The notes below the pieces were generated by a model that was not told the DNA's origin, made no database searches, and saw nothing but the letters and a program-made list of their open reading frames with translations. Below, piece by piece: positions 26,023 to 35,218 of a stretch of 54,985 nt of DNA (position 1 is the stretch's first letter; each line of letters opens with the position of its first letter). Location of the stretch: positions 1-54,985 of the forward strand of contig SHXR01000025.1 in NCBI GenBank assembly GCA_009693235.1, in the 5' to 3' direction. This DNA comes from Betaproteobacteria bacterium (GTDB lineage Bacteria; Pseudomonadota; Gammaproteobacteria; Burkholderiales; SG8-39). The position numbers and the translations under genes were made by a program.

Positions 26023-26847
26023 ATGACAAGTTTGGTCGAACGTCACAGCATGAGTGAGCGTCAGAAGAAGTTCCGCGCCGAATACATGGCCCAGGTCCGG
26101 CCGGGTTACAGCGGCCAGGTGCATATCGGTGTCATCTACGTGGTCGGGCTATCGGCCATCGCCTGGTGCGTGAGTCAGATGGTCGGGGCGAGCTGGGAAT
26201 GGTTGCTGGTGATCCCGATCCTTTTTTTCTCGAACATGTTCGAGTGGTGGATCCACAAATTTGTGATGCACCGGCTGGTCGATGTCTGGGCATTGCGGGC
26301 GATCTACGATCGGCATACCCGGCAGCATCATCAGTATTTCAGCGACAACGAGATGACGGTGCAGTCGGCCCGCGAGTGGCGAATCATCTTCTTTCCCTGG
26401 CGCGCGCTTTTTACGTTCATGGGGCTTGGCGCACCGATTGCCTGGTTGTTGGGCTCGATCCTGAACCCTAACGCCGGTTACGTGCTGATGGTGACGATGA
26501 TCGGCAACTACCTCCTGTACGAGGCGTTCCACTATTGCTGCCATGTGCATGACAACTGGTTCGTGCGCACCATGCCGTTCATCAACACCATTCGCCGGCA
26601 TCACACCGCGCATCACAATTTCGGCATCATGATGGGGCGCAATTTCAATCTGACGTTTCCGGTCGCCGATTGGTTCATGGGGACGAGCGATCTGGATCGC
26701 GGGCTCGTCGGCCATGTCTTCAACGACTACAACGAAGACCATGTGAAACCGGAGTTGCAACCGACCATCGAACGATTCCGCCGCCATGATGCGCCGGTCA
26801 CCATCGACGGTCCGATCCTGGAGCCGCCGAAGGGCCAGGCGGCTTGA
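26023..26847 (+). CDS. Fatty acid hydroxylase / sterol desaturase superfamily membrane di-iron protein
   Basis: A 274-residue membrane protein with the histidine boxes of the fatty acid hydroxylase superfamily: HKFVMH (78-83), HTRQHH (98-103), HYCCH (170-174) and HHTAHH (193-198). These bind two irons and activate O2 for C-H hydroxylation. Hydrophobic segments lie around residues 34-70, 125-165 and near the third box. The ribosome site AGGAGACAGGT supports ATG 26023, though an ATG nine codons later is possible. A TRAP transporter gene set follows 32 bp downstream, and a PhyH-type dioxygenase closes the cluster. The substrate is unknown; carotenoid, sterol or fatty-acyl substrates are precedents. 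Confidence 0.8.
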   Translation: MTSLVERHSMSERQKKFRAEYMAQVRPGYSGQVHIGVIYVVGLSAIAWCVSQMVGASWEWLLVIPILFFSNMFEWWIHKFVMHRLVDVWALRAIYDRHTRQHHQYFSDNEMTVQSAREWRIIFFPWRALFTFMGLGAPIAWLLGSILNPNAGYVLMVTMIGNYLLYEAFHYCCHVHDNWFVRTMPFINTIRRHHTAHHNFGIMMGRNFNLTFPVADWFMGTSDLDRGLVGHVFNDYNEDHVKPELQPTIERFRRHDAPVTIDGPILEPPKGQAA

Positions 26848-26879
26848 AGCACGACCCACAATAACAGCGAGGAGACATC

Positions 26880-27947
26880 ATGCAAAAGCGAGACTTTCTG
26901 AAGGTGAGCATGGCGGGTGCTGCGGCCACGGTCGCTTCATCGGTGGCAGCGCAAGGCACGCAGACCCATACCTGGAAAATGGCGACCGCCTGGCCGGGCG
27001 GGCCGCTGATGGATATCGGCGCGAAGGCGTTCGGCGAGCGGGTCGAGCAGCTGAGCGGTGGGCGCATCAAGGTGCAGACGTTCCCCGGTGGCGCGCTAGG
27101 TAATGCGCTGAAGGTGCCGGAGACCGTCAAGAACGGCGTCGCTGAATGCGGCCACACCTGGATCGGCTACGACTGGGGCAAAGATCCCACTACCGTGTTG
27201 TTCGGCGGCTATGCAGGCTCTTTCGATACCGAGCGCATGTTGCATTGGTTGTATGAAGCGGGTGGCGCCGATCTGCAGCGTCAGTACCGCGATGAAATGG
27301 ATGGTGTGATCTCCCTGCCGCTTTTCATTCGCACTGCTGAGGTGTTTCTCCATTCTCGAAAGCCGGTCAGGACGCTGGCCGATTTGAAGGGTTTGAAACT
27401 GCGTACCGCGGGCGCTTGGCTGGAGATGGCGAAGGATCTAGGCGCTGCACCGGTCACCACCGCGGGCGGCGAGGTCTATCCGATGTTGGAGCGCGGCGCG
27501 ATCGATGCGACCGAGTGGGGAACGCTCTGGGAAAACATCGCACCCGGTTTCTACAAGGTGGCAAAATATCTGATCTATCCGGGTGTGCATCAACCTACTG
27601 CACCGTTCGAGTTGGTCATCAACAAGGACGCCTGGAACAAACTTTCGGCGGGCGACAAGAAGATCGTTGAAACGGCAGCCAAGCTCGTCACCTTTGAATC
27701 CTGGCTGAAGATCGGCCAGGAAGATGCGAAGGCGCTCGATTTTTACAAGAAGGCGGGCAACGAAATCATCGAGCTCGACGCCGAAGTGCAGTACGCGGCG
27801 CGCAAAATCGGCCTCGACTGGGCCGATAAGATGGTGAAAGAAGGGAAGCACAAGTGGTTCGGGCGGGTCCACAAGAGTCTCACCGAGTTCGATACGCAAT
27901 GGAAGAACGCCGAGAGCTGGCGCAAGGTGAAGGTGCGGCCATCCTGA
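26880..27947 (+). CDS. dctP: TRAP transporter substrate-binding protein (DctP family)
   Basis: A 355-residue periplasmic receptor for a TRAP carboxylate transporter. The N-terminus QKRDFLKVSMAGAAATVASS has the RDFLK and hydrophobic run of a Tat-like or Sec signal. Binding-site family motifs include LKGLKLRTAGAW with its conserved arginine and MLERGAIDATEWGTLWEN. The latter is typical of the TakP/DctP7 subfamily that binds 2-oxo acids or hydroxy acids, sometimes with a cation. Two strong hairpins separate it from dctQM, a common way to give the receptor higher expression. The ligand is not predictable beyond an organic anion. Confidence 0.88.
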   Translation: MQKRDFLKVSMAGAAATVASSVAAQGTQTHTWKMATAWPGGPLMDIGAKAFGERVEQLSGGRIKVQTFPGGALGNALKVPETVKNGVAECGHTWIGYDWGKDPTTVLFGGYAGSFDTERMLHWLYEAGGADLQRQYRDEMDGVISLPLFIRTAEVFLHSRKPVRTLADLKGLKLRTAGAWLEMAKDLGAAPVTTAGGEVYPMLERGAIDATEWGTLWENIAPGFYKVAKYLIYPGVHQPTAPFELVINKDAWNKLSAGDKKIVETAAKLVTFESWLKIGQEDAKALDFYKKAGNEIIELDAEVQYAARKIGLDWADKMVKEGKHKWFGRVHKSLTEFDTQWKNAESWRKVKVRPS

Positions 27948-27951
27948 TCAC

Positions 27952-28011
27952 TCCCTGATTCGCGATAGCGAATCGGGACTGACCTCCCCCTCGCCCTTGC
28001 GGGAGCGGGGG
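27952..28011 (+). terminator. Two stem-loops between dctP and dctQ (attenuator-like)
   Basis: First stem 27952-27978: TCCCTGATTCGC against GCGAATCGGGA with one bulge and loop GATA. Second stem 27986-28011: CCCCCTCGCCC against GGGAGCGGGGG with loop TTGC, followed by ATTTT. They begin five bases after the dctP stop. They likely protect the dctP transcript or partly terminate before dctQM; the weak T-run argues against full termination. Confidence 0.5.
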
Positions 28012-28044
28012 ATTTTCGAATTGCTTGCCCGAATTGCTTGCCAA

Positions 28045-28545
28045 TTGAACGCACTGATCCGTGTCATTGAGCGTGCCGTCGGCGCCGTGGGAATTTTCGC
28101 GGCGCTGCTTCTCATACCGCTCACGCTCGCCACCTGCTGGGAAGTGTTCTCGCGCTATGTGATGCGCGCGCCCACCGTCTGGGCCTACGAGATCGGCTAT
28201 CTGCTTACCGGATCGCACTTTCTGCTCGGGCTCGCCTACACACTGCGCGAACGCGAGCACATCCGCATCGATATCTTCTCCGGCAAATTTTCGCCGCGCA
28301 CCCGGGCGATCATCGATCTGGTCGTATATTGCATCGTGATACCGCTCTTGATCTGGCTCACGATCGCCTTGGCACAGCATCTCTGGGTCGGCTGGTCGCG
28401 TCATGAGCGCACGGGACAATCGGCGATGAACATGCCGGTCTGGCCGTTCCGGGTGGTGTTCGTCGTGAGTTTTTTCTTGTTTGCGATGCAGACCTTCGTC
28501 GAGCTGCTGAAGGCGCTCACCACCATGCAGCACGCGGGCCGCTGA
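28045..28545 (+). CDS. dctQ: TRAP transporter small membrane subunit (DctQ family)
   Basis: The four-helix small integral membrane subunit of the TRAP transporter. The sequence NALIRVIERAVGAVGIFAAL and LLIPLTLATCWEVFSRYVMR is the usual first helix and amphipathic junction. The helices around LTGSHFLLGLAYTLREREHI and VVYCIVIPLLIWLTIALAQH follow. No ATG is available at the expected N-terminus; the TTG at 28045 gives the usual family start, with TTG 28021 or 27997 as alternatives (27997 would sit inside the hairpin). Its TGA overlaps the dctM ATG by one base (TGATG). Confidence 0.8.
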   Translation: MNALIRVIERAVGAVGIFAALLLIPLTLATCWEVFSRYVMRAPTVWAYEIGYLLTGSHFLLGLAYTLREREHIRIDIFSGKFSPRTRAIIDLVVYCIVIPLLIWLTIALAQHLWVGWSRHERTGQSAMNMPVWPFRVVFVVSFFLFAMQTFVELLKALTTMQHAGR

Positions 28546-29864
28546 TGGATTGGCTGCCCTTTCTGATGTTGCCGGTCGCTTTCGCGCTGATGTTTCTTGG
28601 CGTGCAGGTGATGTTTGCGATGATGATTACCGCGCTCTTGTTCGGTCTCATCACCTTCGGCGATCGCATCATCTTCCAGTTCGTGGAGAAGATCGAGGAT
28701 CTCTCGTCCAACTTCGTTTTCGCCGCGGTGCCATTGTTCGTGTTCATGGGCGCCATGCTGGAACGCTCCGGGATCGCCGACCGGCTGTTTGAGGCGATTC
28801 ATATCTGGACGCGGCGCCTGCCAGGCGGCCTCGCGCTTGCGACCATCATCATGTGCATCATCTTTGCCGCATCATCGGGTGTGATCGGTGCTACCGAATC
28901 GGTGGTGGGGTTGCTGACGATCCCGATCATGTTGCGGTACGGCTACGACAAGGGATTGATCTCCGGCACGATCTGCGCGGGTGGCTCGCTTGGCACGATC
29001 ATTCCACCCTCGGTGGTTGCGGTCGTGATGGGGCCCCTCGCCGACATTTCCGTTGGCGATCTGCTTTACGGGATGGTGTTTCCCGGTCTCATCATGGCGG
29101 GGTTCTACCTTATCTACATTATGGTTCTTTGCACGGTTCGTCCGGCGCACGGACCGCGTATTCCGCCGGACCCGAGTGATCCAACGGTGAGCGCCAAACT
29201 CTGGATCACCACGCGCAACCTGATTCCGCCGGTGTTCATGATTTTCGCGGTGCTGGGTTCGATCCTGCTCGGCTGGGCTTCGCCCACCGAAGCCGCCGCG
29301 ATCGGGGCGCTCTGCTCGGTGCTGCTGACGATGGTCTATCGTACCTTTACGTTCAGGGCGCTCTATGCCGCGCTCGTCAAGACGCTGAAGATTACCGCGA
29401 TGATCATGGCGGTGCTGCTCGCCGGGACGCTCTTCACCGGCGTGTTCATCGGTGCGGGCGGGATCAACGTCGCCAATCGCGCGATCGTCGATCTGCAGCT
29501 CTCGCCCTGGATGCTGCTGTCGTTGATGATGTTGATCGTCTTCATCGCCGGATTCTTCCTCGATTGGATTTCGATCGTGCTGATCTTCGTGCCGATCTTC
29601 ACTCCGCTGGTGAAGACGGTAGGCTTCGATCCGGTGTGGTTCTGCACCTTGTTCCTCATCATGATCCAAACCAGCTATCTCACGCCGCCCATGGCCCCCG
29701 CGATTTTCTATTTACGCGCAGTGGCCCCGCCTGAGATCACGATCAACGACATGTATCGCGGCGTCGTTCCGTTTATTATTCTTCAGTGTGTGACCTTGAT
29801 GGTCGTGATGATCTGGCCGAAGCTGGTGACGTGGCTGCCGGGAGTGATGTTGCAGATGCGGTGA
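28545..29864 (+). CDS. dctM: TRAP transporter large permease (DctM family)
   Basis: A 439-residue permease with about 12 hydrophobic segments, the sodium-driven translocation subunit of the TRAP system. The family motifs FAASSGVIGATESVVGLL and GGSLGTIIPPSVVAVVMGP are present. The C-terminal LFLIMIQTSYLTPPMAPAIF is also typical. Translation is coupled to dctQ through TGATG. A palindromic repeat begins five bases after its stop and separates it from the PhyH-type dioxygenase gene. Confidence 0.9.
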   Translation: MDWLPFLMLPVAFALMFLGVQVMFAMMITALLFGLITFGDRIIFQFVEKIEDLSSNFVFAAVPLFVFMGAMLERSGIADRLFEAIHIWTRRLPGGLALATIIMCIIFAASSGVIGATESVVGLLTIPIMLRYGYDKGLISGTICAGGSLGTIIPPSVVAVVMGPLADISVGDLLYGMVFPGLIMAGFYLIYIMVLCTVRPAHGPRIPPDPSDPTVSAKLWITTRNLIPPVFMIFAVLGSILLGWASPTEAAAIGALCSVLLTMVYRTFTFRALYAALVKTLKITAMIMAVLLAGTLFTGVFIGAGGINVANRAIVDLQLSPWMLLSLMMLIVFIAGFFLDWISIVLIFVPIFTPLVKTVGFDPVWFCTLFLIMIQTSYLTPPMAPAIFYLRAVAPPEITINDMYRGVVPFIILQCVTLMVVMIWPKLVTWLPGVMLQMR

Positions 29865-29868
29865 TGGC

Positions 29869-29982
29869 CGGGAAACGGGAAACGGGAATATTGCGTGATA
29901 CTCCATTTGCTGTCTTGACTTTGGCCGCGTGCGGAGTGCGGCCGACGCTTGGTATTTCCCGTTCCCCTTTTCTCGTTTCCCG
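29869..29982. repeat. 114-bp palindromic element with GGGAAAC-repeat arms
   Basis: The left arm (29869-29890) is three tandem GGGAAAC-like units. The right arm (29953-29982) is the imperfect inverted copy ending TCTCGTTTCCCG. A central GGCCGC/GCGGCC stem is nested inside. It lies between dctM and the dioxygenase gene and has no reading frame. In layout it resembles the element between fdhB and fdhA (tandem-repeat arms, inside an operon, just after a stop), but the arm sequence is different. Confidence 0.6.
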
Positions 29983-30009
29983 TGAATATCGACGAAGGAG
30001 ACATGAAGA

Positions 30010-30912
30010 ATGACCCCCGAACAAATTCTCGCCATCCCACCCCGCATGCTGAAGCAGTCGCAGCGTGAGGCCTATTTTCGCGACGGCTATATTCTTCTCG
30101 AACGGGTGATTCCGAATGATTGGCTCATGCGGTTGCGCGCGGCCACCGCAGAGCTGGTCGAGCAAAGCCGCAAGGTGACGAATTCGGACAAGAAATTCGA
30201 TCTGGAGCCCGATCACCGGCCCGATGCGCCGCGCCTGCGCCGTGTATCGAGCCCGGATATTCATCATCCGGTGTTCTGGGAATACTGCACCAAGGGTCCG
30301 ATGCCGGACATCGTCGCCGATCTGGTCGGCCCGGATGTCAAATTCCACCACTCGAAGCTCAACTTCAAATGGAAGAAGGGCGGCGAGGAGGTGAAGTGGC
30401 ATTACGACATCTCGTTCTGGCCGCACACCAATTACACGCCGCTCACCGTCGGCACCTATTTGTACGATTGCGGCATGGATCAAGGACCGCTTGGCGTGCT
30501 GCCGGGCAGCCATGCCATCGAGCCGATGCTGTCGCAGTATGACGAGGCCGGCAAATGGATCGGTTGCCTGCGCGATACCGATGCGGCAAAGCTCGATACG
30601 TCAAAGACCGTGTATCTCACCGGTCCGGCCGGTTCGCTCACGATCCACAACTGCCGGATGCTGCATTCGTCGCCGCGCAACGATTCCGATGTGGGGCGTC
30701 CGTTACTGCTTTACACGCTCACCGCGGCCGATGCGTTCACCTACATGTGCAATCCGCTTGGCACCGTTCACAGCGGCACCGTCGTGCGCGGCAAACCGGC
30801 GCCATTCGCGCATCACGATCCGCGGCCATGCCTGATTCCACCCGACTGGTCGGGCGGTTATTCGTCGATCTTCTCGCTCCAACAGGAAGAGGCGTCCGCG
30901 GCTGGGATGTAA
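30010..30912 (+). CDS. Phytanoyl-CoA dioxygenase-family Fe(II)/2-oxoglutarate oxygenase
   Basis: A 300-residue PhyH-family oxygenase. The iron triad is readable: H131 and D133 in VKWHYDISFW and the distal H219 in NCRMLHSSPR; the 2-oxoglutarate arginine is probably R230 in DVGRPLLLYT. The N-terminal YFRDGYILLERVIPNDWL is the standard family start. Related enzymes hydroxylate fatty acyl-CoAs, ectoine or other small metabolites. It is on the same strand as the TRAP operon, 145 bp downstream across a palindromic element, and has its own purine-rich ribosome site (GAAGGAG). The substrate is probably what the transporter imports or a product of the di-iron hydroxylase, but this is inference. Confidence 0.82.
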   Translation: MTPEQILAIPPRMLKQSQREAYFRDGYILLERVIPNDWLMRLRAATAELVEQSRKVTNSDKKFDLEPDHRPDAPRLRRVSSPDIHHPVFWEYCTKGPMPDIVADLVGPDVKFHHSKLNFKWKKGGEEVKWHYDISFWPHTNYTPLTVGTYLYDCGMDQGPLGVLPGSHAIEPMLSQYDEAGKWIGCLRDTDAAKLDTSKTVYLTGPAGSLTIHNCRMLHSSPRNDSDVGRPLLLYTLTAADAFTYMCNPLGTVHSGTVVRGKPAPFAHHDPRPCLIPPDWSGGYSSIFSLQQEEASAAGM

Positions 30913-30926
30913 AGCGCCGCAGCGGA

Positions 30927-32297
30927 TCATCGTGCCGGCTGCTGTACGACCGGTCGTGCCGCGGTCGCATTGCTCCGCTTGGGCGTTGGGTCCCAACCCA
31001 TCACGGCAAGCAGGACGAAGAAGCCGATCACATAGGCCAGGGCAACATGCCAGCCGTGATACACCCAGCTGCCTACATTCTTCGCCTCCGGATACATATT
31101 GGAGAGCGCCACACCCGCCGACGAGCCGAACCAGATCATCGAGCCGCCAAAGCCCACTGTATAGGCGAGCATGCCCCAGTCGTAGCCGTCTTGCTTCAGG
31201 GCGAGTGCGGTGAGCGGAATGTTGTCAAACACCGCCGAGATGAAGCCAAGCCCCATCGCGGACTGCCAGGAGGCCGCTGGGAGTTTTTCCACTGGCATCA
31301 TCGAGGCGCAGGTGACCAGCGAGAGGAGAAAGATCGTGCCCTTGAGGGCGCCGGGCAAGAGACTCCACTCCGGCGCGCGCAAGGGTATGGAGACAAAGAG
31401 TGCCAAGACGACCGCAACGCCAATGAAAGGAAACTGGTCGGCGACGTCGTTGTGCAAGATATTCACATAGACGTTGACGGCGATGGCCACCACCAGAATG
31501 AAGGCGACGATGCCAACCCGCGTCCAGTCGATGGGGACGCCACCCGGTTGGTAGGGCATCAACGGCGAGTGCCGGTCCTGCTGTCGCGCTGCCGGGATGC
31601 CGAACACCACGAGCGCCACCGCAGCGGCGACATAGGCATGCAGCACCGCAAGCGGGCTCACACCGTCGATCCACATCATCGTCGTCGTGGTGTCGCCCAC
31701 CACGCTGCCCGAACCACCGGCGTTCGAGGCGGCAACGATGGCGGCCAGGTAGCCGATATGGACCTTGCCGCGAAATACGGTGTGGGCCATCGCCCCACCG
31801 ATTAGCGCGGCCGCAATGTTATCGAGGAAGGACGACAGCACGAACACCATCGCGAGTAACACGAACGCGCCTTTCCAACCGGCCGGCAGGTACTTCGGCA
31901 GCACTGCCGGCACCTTGCTGTCTTCGAAGTGCTTCGAAAGAAAGGCAAAGCCCACCAGCAAAAAGAACAGATTGGTGAGGATGACCCATTCATGCCCAAG
32001 GTGGCCAAAGAGGCCTGCGACGCCGTCGCCCTCTTTGAAACCGGTAAAGGCGACCTTGTAGATCGAAATGGTCGCCAGGCCGATCAGGGCGACCTGCAAG
32101 GTGAAGTGATGAAAGAGTGCAACGCCAAGCAAAGTGAGGGCAAACAGGATGAAATCGACGGGAATGCCCATCGCGACCGGCGGTTCACTCGCTGCCATCG
32201 CCAGCGGTGTGGCTAACCATAACGCGGCGCCGACCGCCCACAGGCTGCCTGGGGAGCCGCCGCGCACCGTGTGAATGCTGTTCTTGTTAAAGCGCAT
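30927..32297 (-). CDS. ArsB/NhaD-superfamily ion or citrate transporter
   Basis: A 456-residue polytopic membrane protein of the ion-transporter superfamily that includes NhaD Na+/H+ antiporters and citrate/arsenite carriers. The paired re-entrant motifs [18 protein letters not shown] and [16 protein letters not shown] are diagnostic, as is [19 protein letters not shown]. The N-terminus contains a membrane segment ([19 protein letters not shown]) that might be a cleaved signal, as in some NhaD proteins. ATG 32297 is used because the upstream extension is not membrane-like. It is divergent from fhs across a 247-bp region with an FNR-like site. NhaD-type sodium export is the best guess. Confidence 0.72.
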   Translation of the reverse strand: MRFNKNSIHTVRGGSPGSLWAVGAALWLATPLAMAASEPPVAMGIPVDFILFALTLLGVALFHHFTLQVALIGLATISIYKVAFTGFKEGDGVAGLFGHLGHEWVILTNLFFLLVGFAFLSKHFEDSKVPAVLPKYLPAGWKGAFVLLAMVFVLSSFLDNIAAALIGGAMAHTVFRGKVHIGYLAAIVAASNAGGSGSVVGDTTTTMMWIDGVSPLAVLHAYVAAAVALVVFGIPAARQQDRHSPLMPYQPGGVPIDWTRVGIVAFILVVAIAVNVYVNILHNDVADQFPFIGVAVVLALFVSIPLRAPEWSLLPGALKGTIFLLSLVTCASMMPVEKLPAASWQSAMGLGFISAVFDNIPLTALALKQDGYDWGMLAYTVGFGGSMIWFGSSAGVALSNMYPEAKNVGSWVYHGWHVALAYVIGFFVLLAVMGWDPTPKRSNATAARPVVQQPAR

Positions 32298-32428
32298 CGG
32301 CCTTTCTCCTCCTGGGTGTGTCGGGTGGACTCGCAAAGGCCCCACCAGCACGCGGGCTTTGTACCATTCCTCGTGTCCCGGTGTCAAAGCGTGCAGCGGC
32401 GCCTTGGCCCCACCGTGCTCCGCAAGGA

Positions 32429-32442
32429 TTGATGTTCGTCAA
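32429..32442. promoter_or_regulatory. FNR/Crp-type operator upstream of fhs
   Basis: TTGATGTTCGTCAA. A good -10 element TATAGT is at 32466-32471, 30.5 bp from the operator centre. A start point near 32477 would place the site at -41.5, the classical class II position. The fhs start is about 70 bp further on. The same region could also serve the divergent transporter gene. Confidence 0.65.
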
Positions 32443-32544
32443 TGTTTGAATGGGGTACGAGTGTCTATAGTGCGCGAGCCGCCAACGCGCGCCTTGGCGC
32501 CCAGCACACGCGCCTCGCGTCATCCTCATTGCCCGGAGACTGTC

Positions 32545-34215
32545 ATGCCATCGGATATCGAAATCGCCCAGGCTGCAACGATGCAGCGCGTATCCAAAAT
32601 TGCGCGCGAACGATTGGGGATCGGCGAAGAACAGCTTGAGCCGTTTGGCCACTACAAGGCCAAGGTTTCGCTGCCGTACCTCGACAGCCTTCCGGAGCGC
32701 CCGGGTTCGAAGTTGATTCTGGTGACTGCAATCAATCCCACGCCGGCTGGTGAGGGCAAGACTACGACGACGGTTGGTTTAGGCGATGCGCTCAACCACA
32801 TCGGCAAAAAGGCGGTGATCTGTTTGCGCGAGCCTTCGCTTGGCCCCGTATTCGGTGTGAAAGGCGGCGCGGCAGGCGGCGGCTACGCGCAGGTGGTGCC
32901 GATGGAAGACATCAACCTGCATTTCACCGGCGATTTCAGCGCGATTGCGTTGGCGAATAACCTGCTGGCCGCGTTGATCGACAACCACATCCATCACGGC
33001 AATGAGCTAGGCATTGATGTCCGGCGCATCGCCTGGAAGCGGGTGGTCGACATGAACGACCGGGCATTGCGCGAGATCGTCGGGTCATTGGGTGGTCCGG
33101 GCAACGGTTATCCGCGCCAGGACGGTTTCGATATCGTCGTCGCCTCGGAAGTCATGGCGATTTTTTGTCTGGCGACTTCGATTGATGATCTGAAGCGCCG
33201 GCTGGGCAATATCGTCATCGGCTATACGCGCGAGCAAAAACCGGTCTACGCCCGCGATCTCAAGGCCCATGGCGCGATGACCGTGCTGCTGAAAGACGCT
33301 TTGGCGCCGAACCTCGTGCAAACGCTGGAGAACAATCCGGCGTTCATTCATGGCGGCCCGTTCGCCAACATCGCGCACGGCTGTAATTCGGTCATCGCGA
33401 CCAAGGCGGCGATGAAGCTGGCTGATTACGTCGTGACCGAGGCCGGATTCGGCGCCGATCTGGGTGCCGAGAAGTTTGTGGATATCAAATGCCGAAAATC
33501 CGGATTACGTCCTAACGCGGCAGTCATCGTCGCGACCGTACGGGCACTCAAGTATCACGGCGGCGTCGATCTCAAGATCATCACCCAAGAGAATGTCGCC
33601 GCACTCGAGAGGGGCATCGTCAATCTGGAGCGCCACGTCGAGAACGTCACGAAGGTCTATGGCATTCCGTGCGTGGTCTCGATCAACAAATTCACCAGCG
33701 ACACCGCCGCCGAGATCGAACTCATCAAAACGCGCATGAAGAAACTGGGCGTGCCGGTCGTGCTCGCGAATCACTGGGCCGAGGGTGGCAAGGGTGCTGC
33801 GGAACTGGCCAATGTGGTGGTCGGGCTGTGCGAGCAGAAGTCAACGTTCAGTTTTGTCTACGAAGACAGCGACACGCTCTGGGACAAGATCAACAAGATC
33901 GCCAAGCGCGTCTATCGTGCCGTCGAAGTCACGGCGGATGCCAAAATTCGCGGACAAATCAAGAAACTCCAGGATGACGGATACGGTCATTATCCGGTGT
34001 GCGTGGCGAAAACACAGATGTCGTTCTCGACCGATGCCGGCTTACGCGGCGCGCCCGAGAATCATTCGATCAACGTTCGCGAGGTCCGTCTGGCGGCGGG
34101 CGCCGAATTCATCGTGATGGTCTGTGGTGATATCATGACGATGCCCGGTCTGCCGAAAGTACCGTCGGCCGAAAAAATTGACTTGGTAAATGGTAAGGTG
34201 GTTGGCTTGTTCTGA
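32545..34215 (+). CDS. fhs: Formate--tetrahydrofolate ligase
   Basis: A 556-residue ATP-dependent ligase making 10-formyltetrahydrofolate from formate and THF, the entry of formate into the C1 folate pool. It shows the P-loop-like motif [20 protein letters not shown], the signature [20 protein letters not shown] and the C-terminal [19 protein letters not shown]. Length is standard. The ATG at 32545 follows a GGAG site. Upstream is the FNR-like operator and a matching -10 box. It leads a same-strand series with terC and tctCBA toward the oxalate genes, which makes assimilation of oxalate-derived formate plausible. Confidence 0.95.
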   Translation: MPSDIEIAQAATMQRVSKIARERLGIGEEQLEPFGHYKAKVSLPYLDSLPERPGSKLILVTAINPTPAGEGKTTTTVGLGDALNHIGKKAVICLREPSLGPVFGVKGGAAGGGYAQVVPMEDINLHFTGDFSAIALANNLLAALIDNHIHHGNELGIDVRRIAWKRVVDMNDRALREIVGSLGGPGNGYPRQDGFDIVVASEVMAIFCLATSIDDLKRRLGNIVIGYTREQKPVYARDLKAHGAMTVLLKDALAPNLVQTLENNPAFIHGGPFANIAHGCNSVIATKAAMKLADYVVTEAGFGADLGAEKFVDIKCRKSGLRPNAAVIVATVRALKYHGGVDLKIITQENVAALERGIVNLERHVENVTKVYGIPCVVSINKFTSDTAAEIELIKTRMKKLGVPVVLANHWAEGGKGAAELANVVVGLCEQKSTFSFVYEDSDTLWDKINKIAKRVYRAVEVTADAKIRGQIKKLQDDGYGHYPVCVAKTQMSFSTDAGLRGAPENHSINVREVRLAAGAEFIVMVCGDIMTMPGLPKVPSAEKIDLVNGKVVGLF

Positions 34216-34323
34216 GACGATGGTCCGCCGATCGGTCGCGGAATTTCGATCGGCGCGAATTGACGAGCGGGAATACCAACAAAGGACATCGGGCCGGTGG
34301 TTGCCCGGTACAGGAAAAGCACC

Positions 34324-35055
34324 ATGGAAATGCTGTTTGCGCCGCAGTTCTGGGCCGGCCTTGGCGTCATCATCTGGGTCAATCTGCTGTTGTCGGGCGA
34401 CAACGCGGTGGTCATCGCGCTGGCATCCCGATCGCTTCCCCCCAACCAGCAAAGAAAAGCGATTTTCTGGGGCAGTGCCGCGGCGATCGTTCTGCGTATC
34501 ATCCTCACCGTCTTCGCCGTGGCGCTGCTCGCGTTTCCATATCTCAAGATTGTGGGCGGGGTCCTCCTCGTCTGGATCGGTTATAACCTGCTGGTGGAGG
34601 GCGATGATGAGGGGCATGTCGATGGTCATGACAATCTGATGGCCGCCATCAAGACGATTCTCATCGCCGATCTCGTGATGAGTCTGGATAACGTACTGGC
34701 GGTCGCCGGTGCTGCCAAGTCGGCGGCCGCGGGCGTTCCGGGTAACGCCGAGCTGGTGCTCCTGATTCTTGGGTTGGCGATCAGTATTCCCATCGTCATC
34801 TTCGGCAGCTCGCTCGTGCTCAAACTGATGGAGCGACTGCCCATCATCATTACTCTCGGTGCGGCGCTGCTTGGCTGGATCGCCGGCGACATGATAGTCA
34901 CCGACCGCGCGATCGAGGGCTGGATCGATGAGAACGCGATGTGGCTGAAGACCTTCTACGTCGCCAAGATCGTCGGTGCGCTGTTGGTCATTGCGATCGG
35001 CGCCGCGCTCTGCAAGCGGAGGAAACCAGCCGCTTCGGTTTCGCCGCAGCCTTAG
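34324..35055 (+). CDS. TerC-family integral membrane protein
   Basis: A 243-residue protein with about seven membrane segments and the two acidic TerC motifs: LLLSGDNAVVIALASRSL near residue 22 and DLVMSLDNVLAVAGAAK near residue 120. These aspartates are thought to take part in metal handling; some members export manganese (MntX/Alx-like YoaE/YkoY group). The internal symmetry of two similar halves is visible. It lies 108 bp after fhs with ATG 34324. A role in metal supply or protection for the neighbouring C1 genes is only a guess. Confidence 0.82.
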   Translation: MEMLFAPQFWAGLGVIIWVNLLLSGDNAVVIALASRSLPPNQQRKAIFWGSAAAIVLRIILTVFAVALLAFPYLKIVGGVLLVWIGYNLLVEGDDEGHVDGHDNLMAAIKTILIADLVMSLDNVLAVAGAAKSAAAGVPGNAELVLLILGLAISIPIVIFGSSLVLKLMERLPIIITLGAALLGWIAGDMIVTDRAIEGWIDENAMWLKTFYVAKIVGALLVIAIGAALCKRRKPAASVSPQP

Positions 35056-35218
35056 CGTTGGCCTGCTGTAAGGAAAAGTTACAGAAATTGTTGGCATCGC
35101 GACCGATAGCGAATGCCGAACAATGGGTGCCCACTGCAAGTGGGATGAAGTCGATCGTCGGCAAAGAATCGCCAGCGGCGCACCGGTCCGCTTAGTACTT
35201 GAGATTGAGGAGACGATT

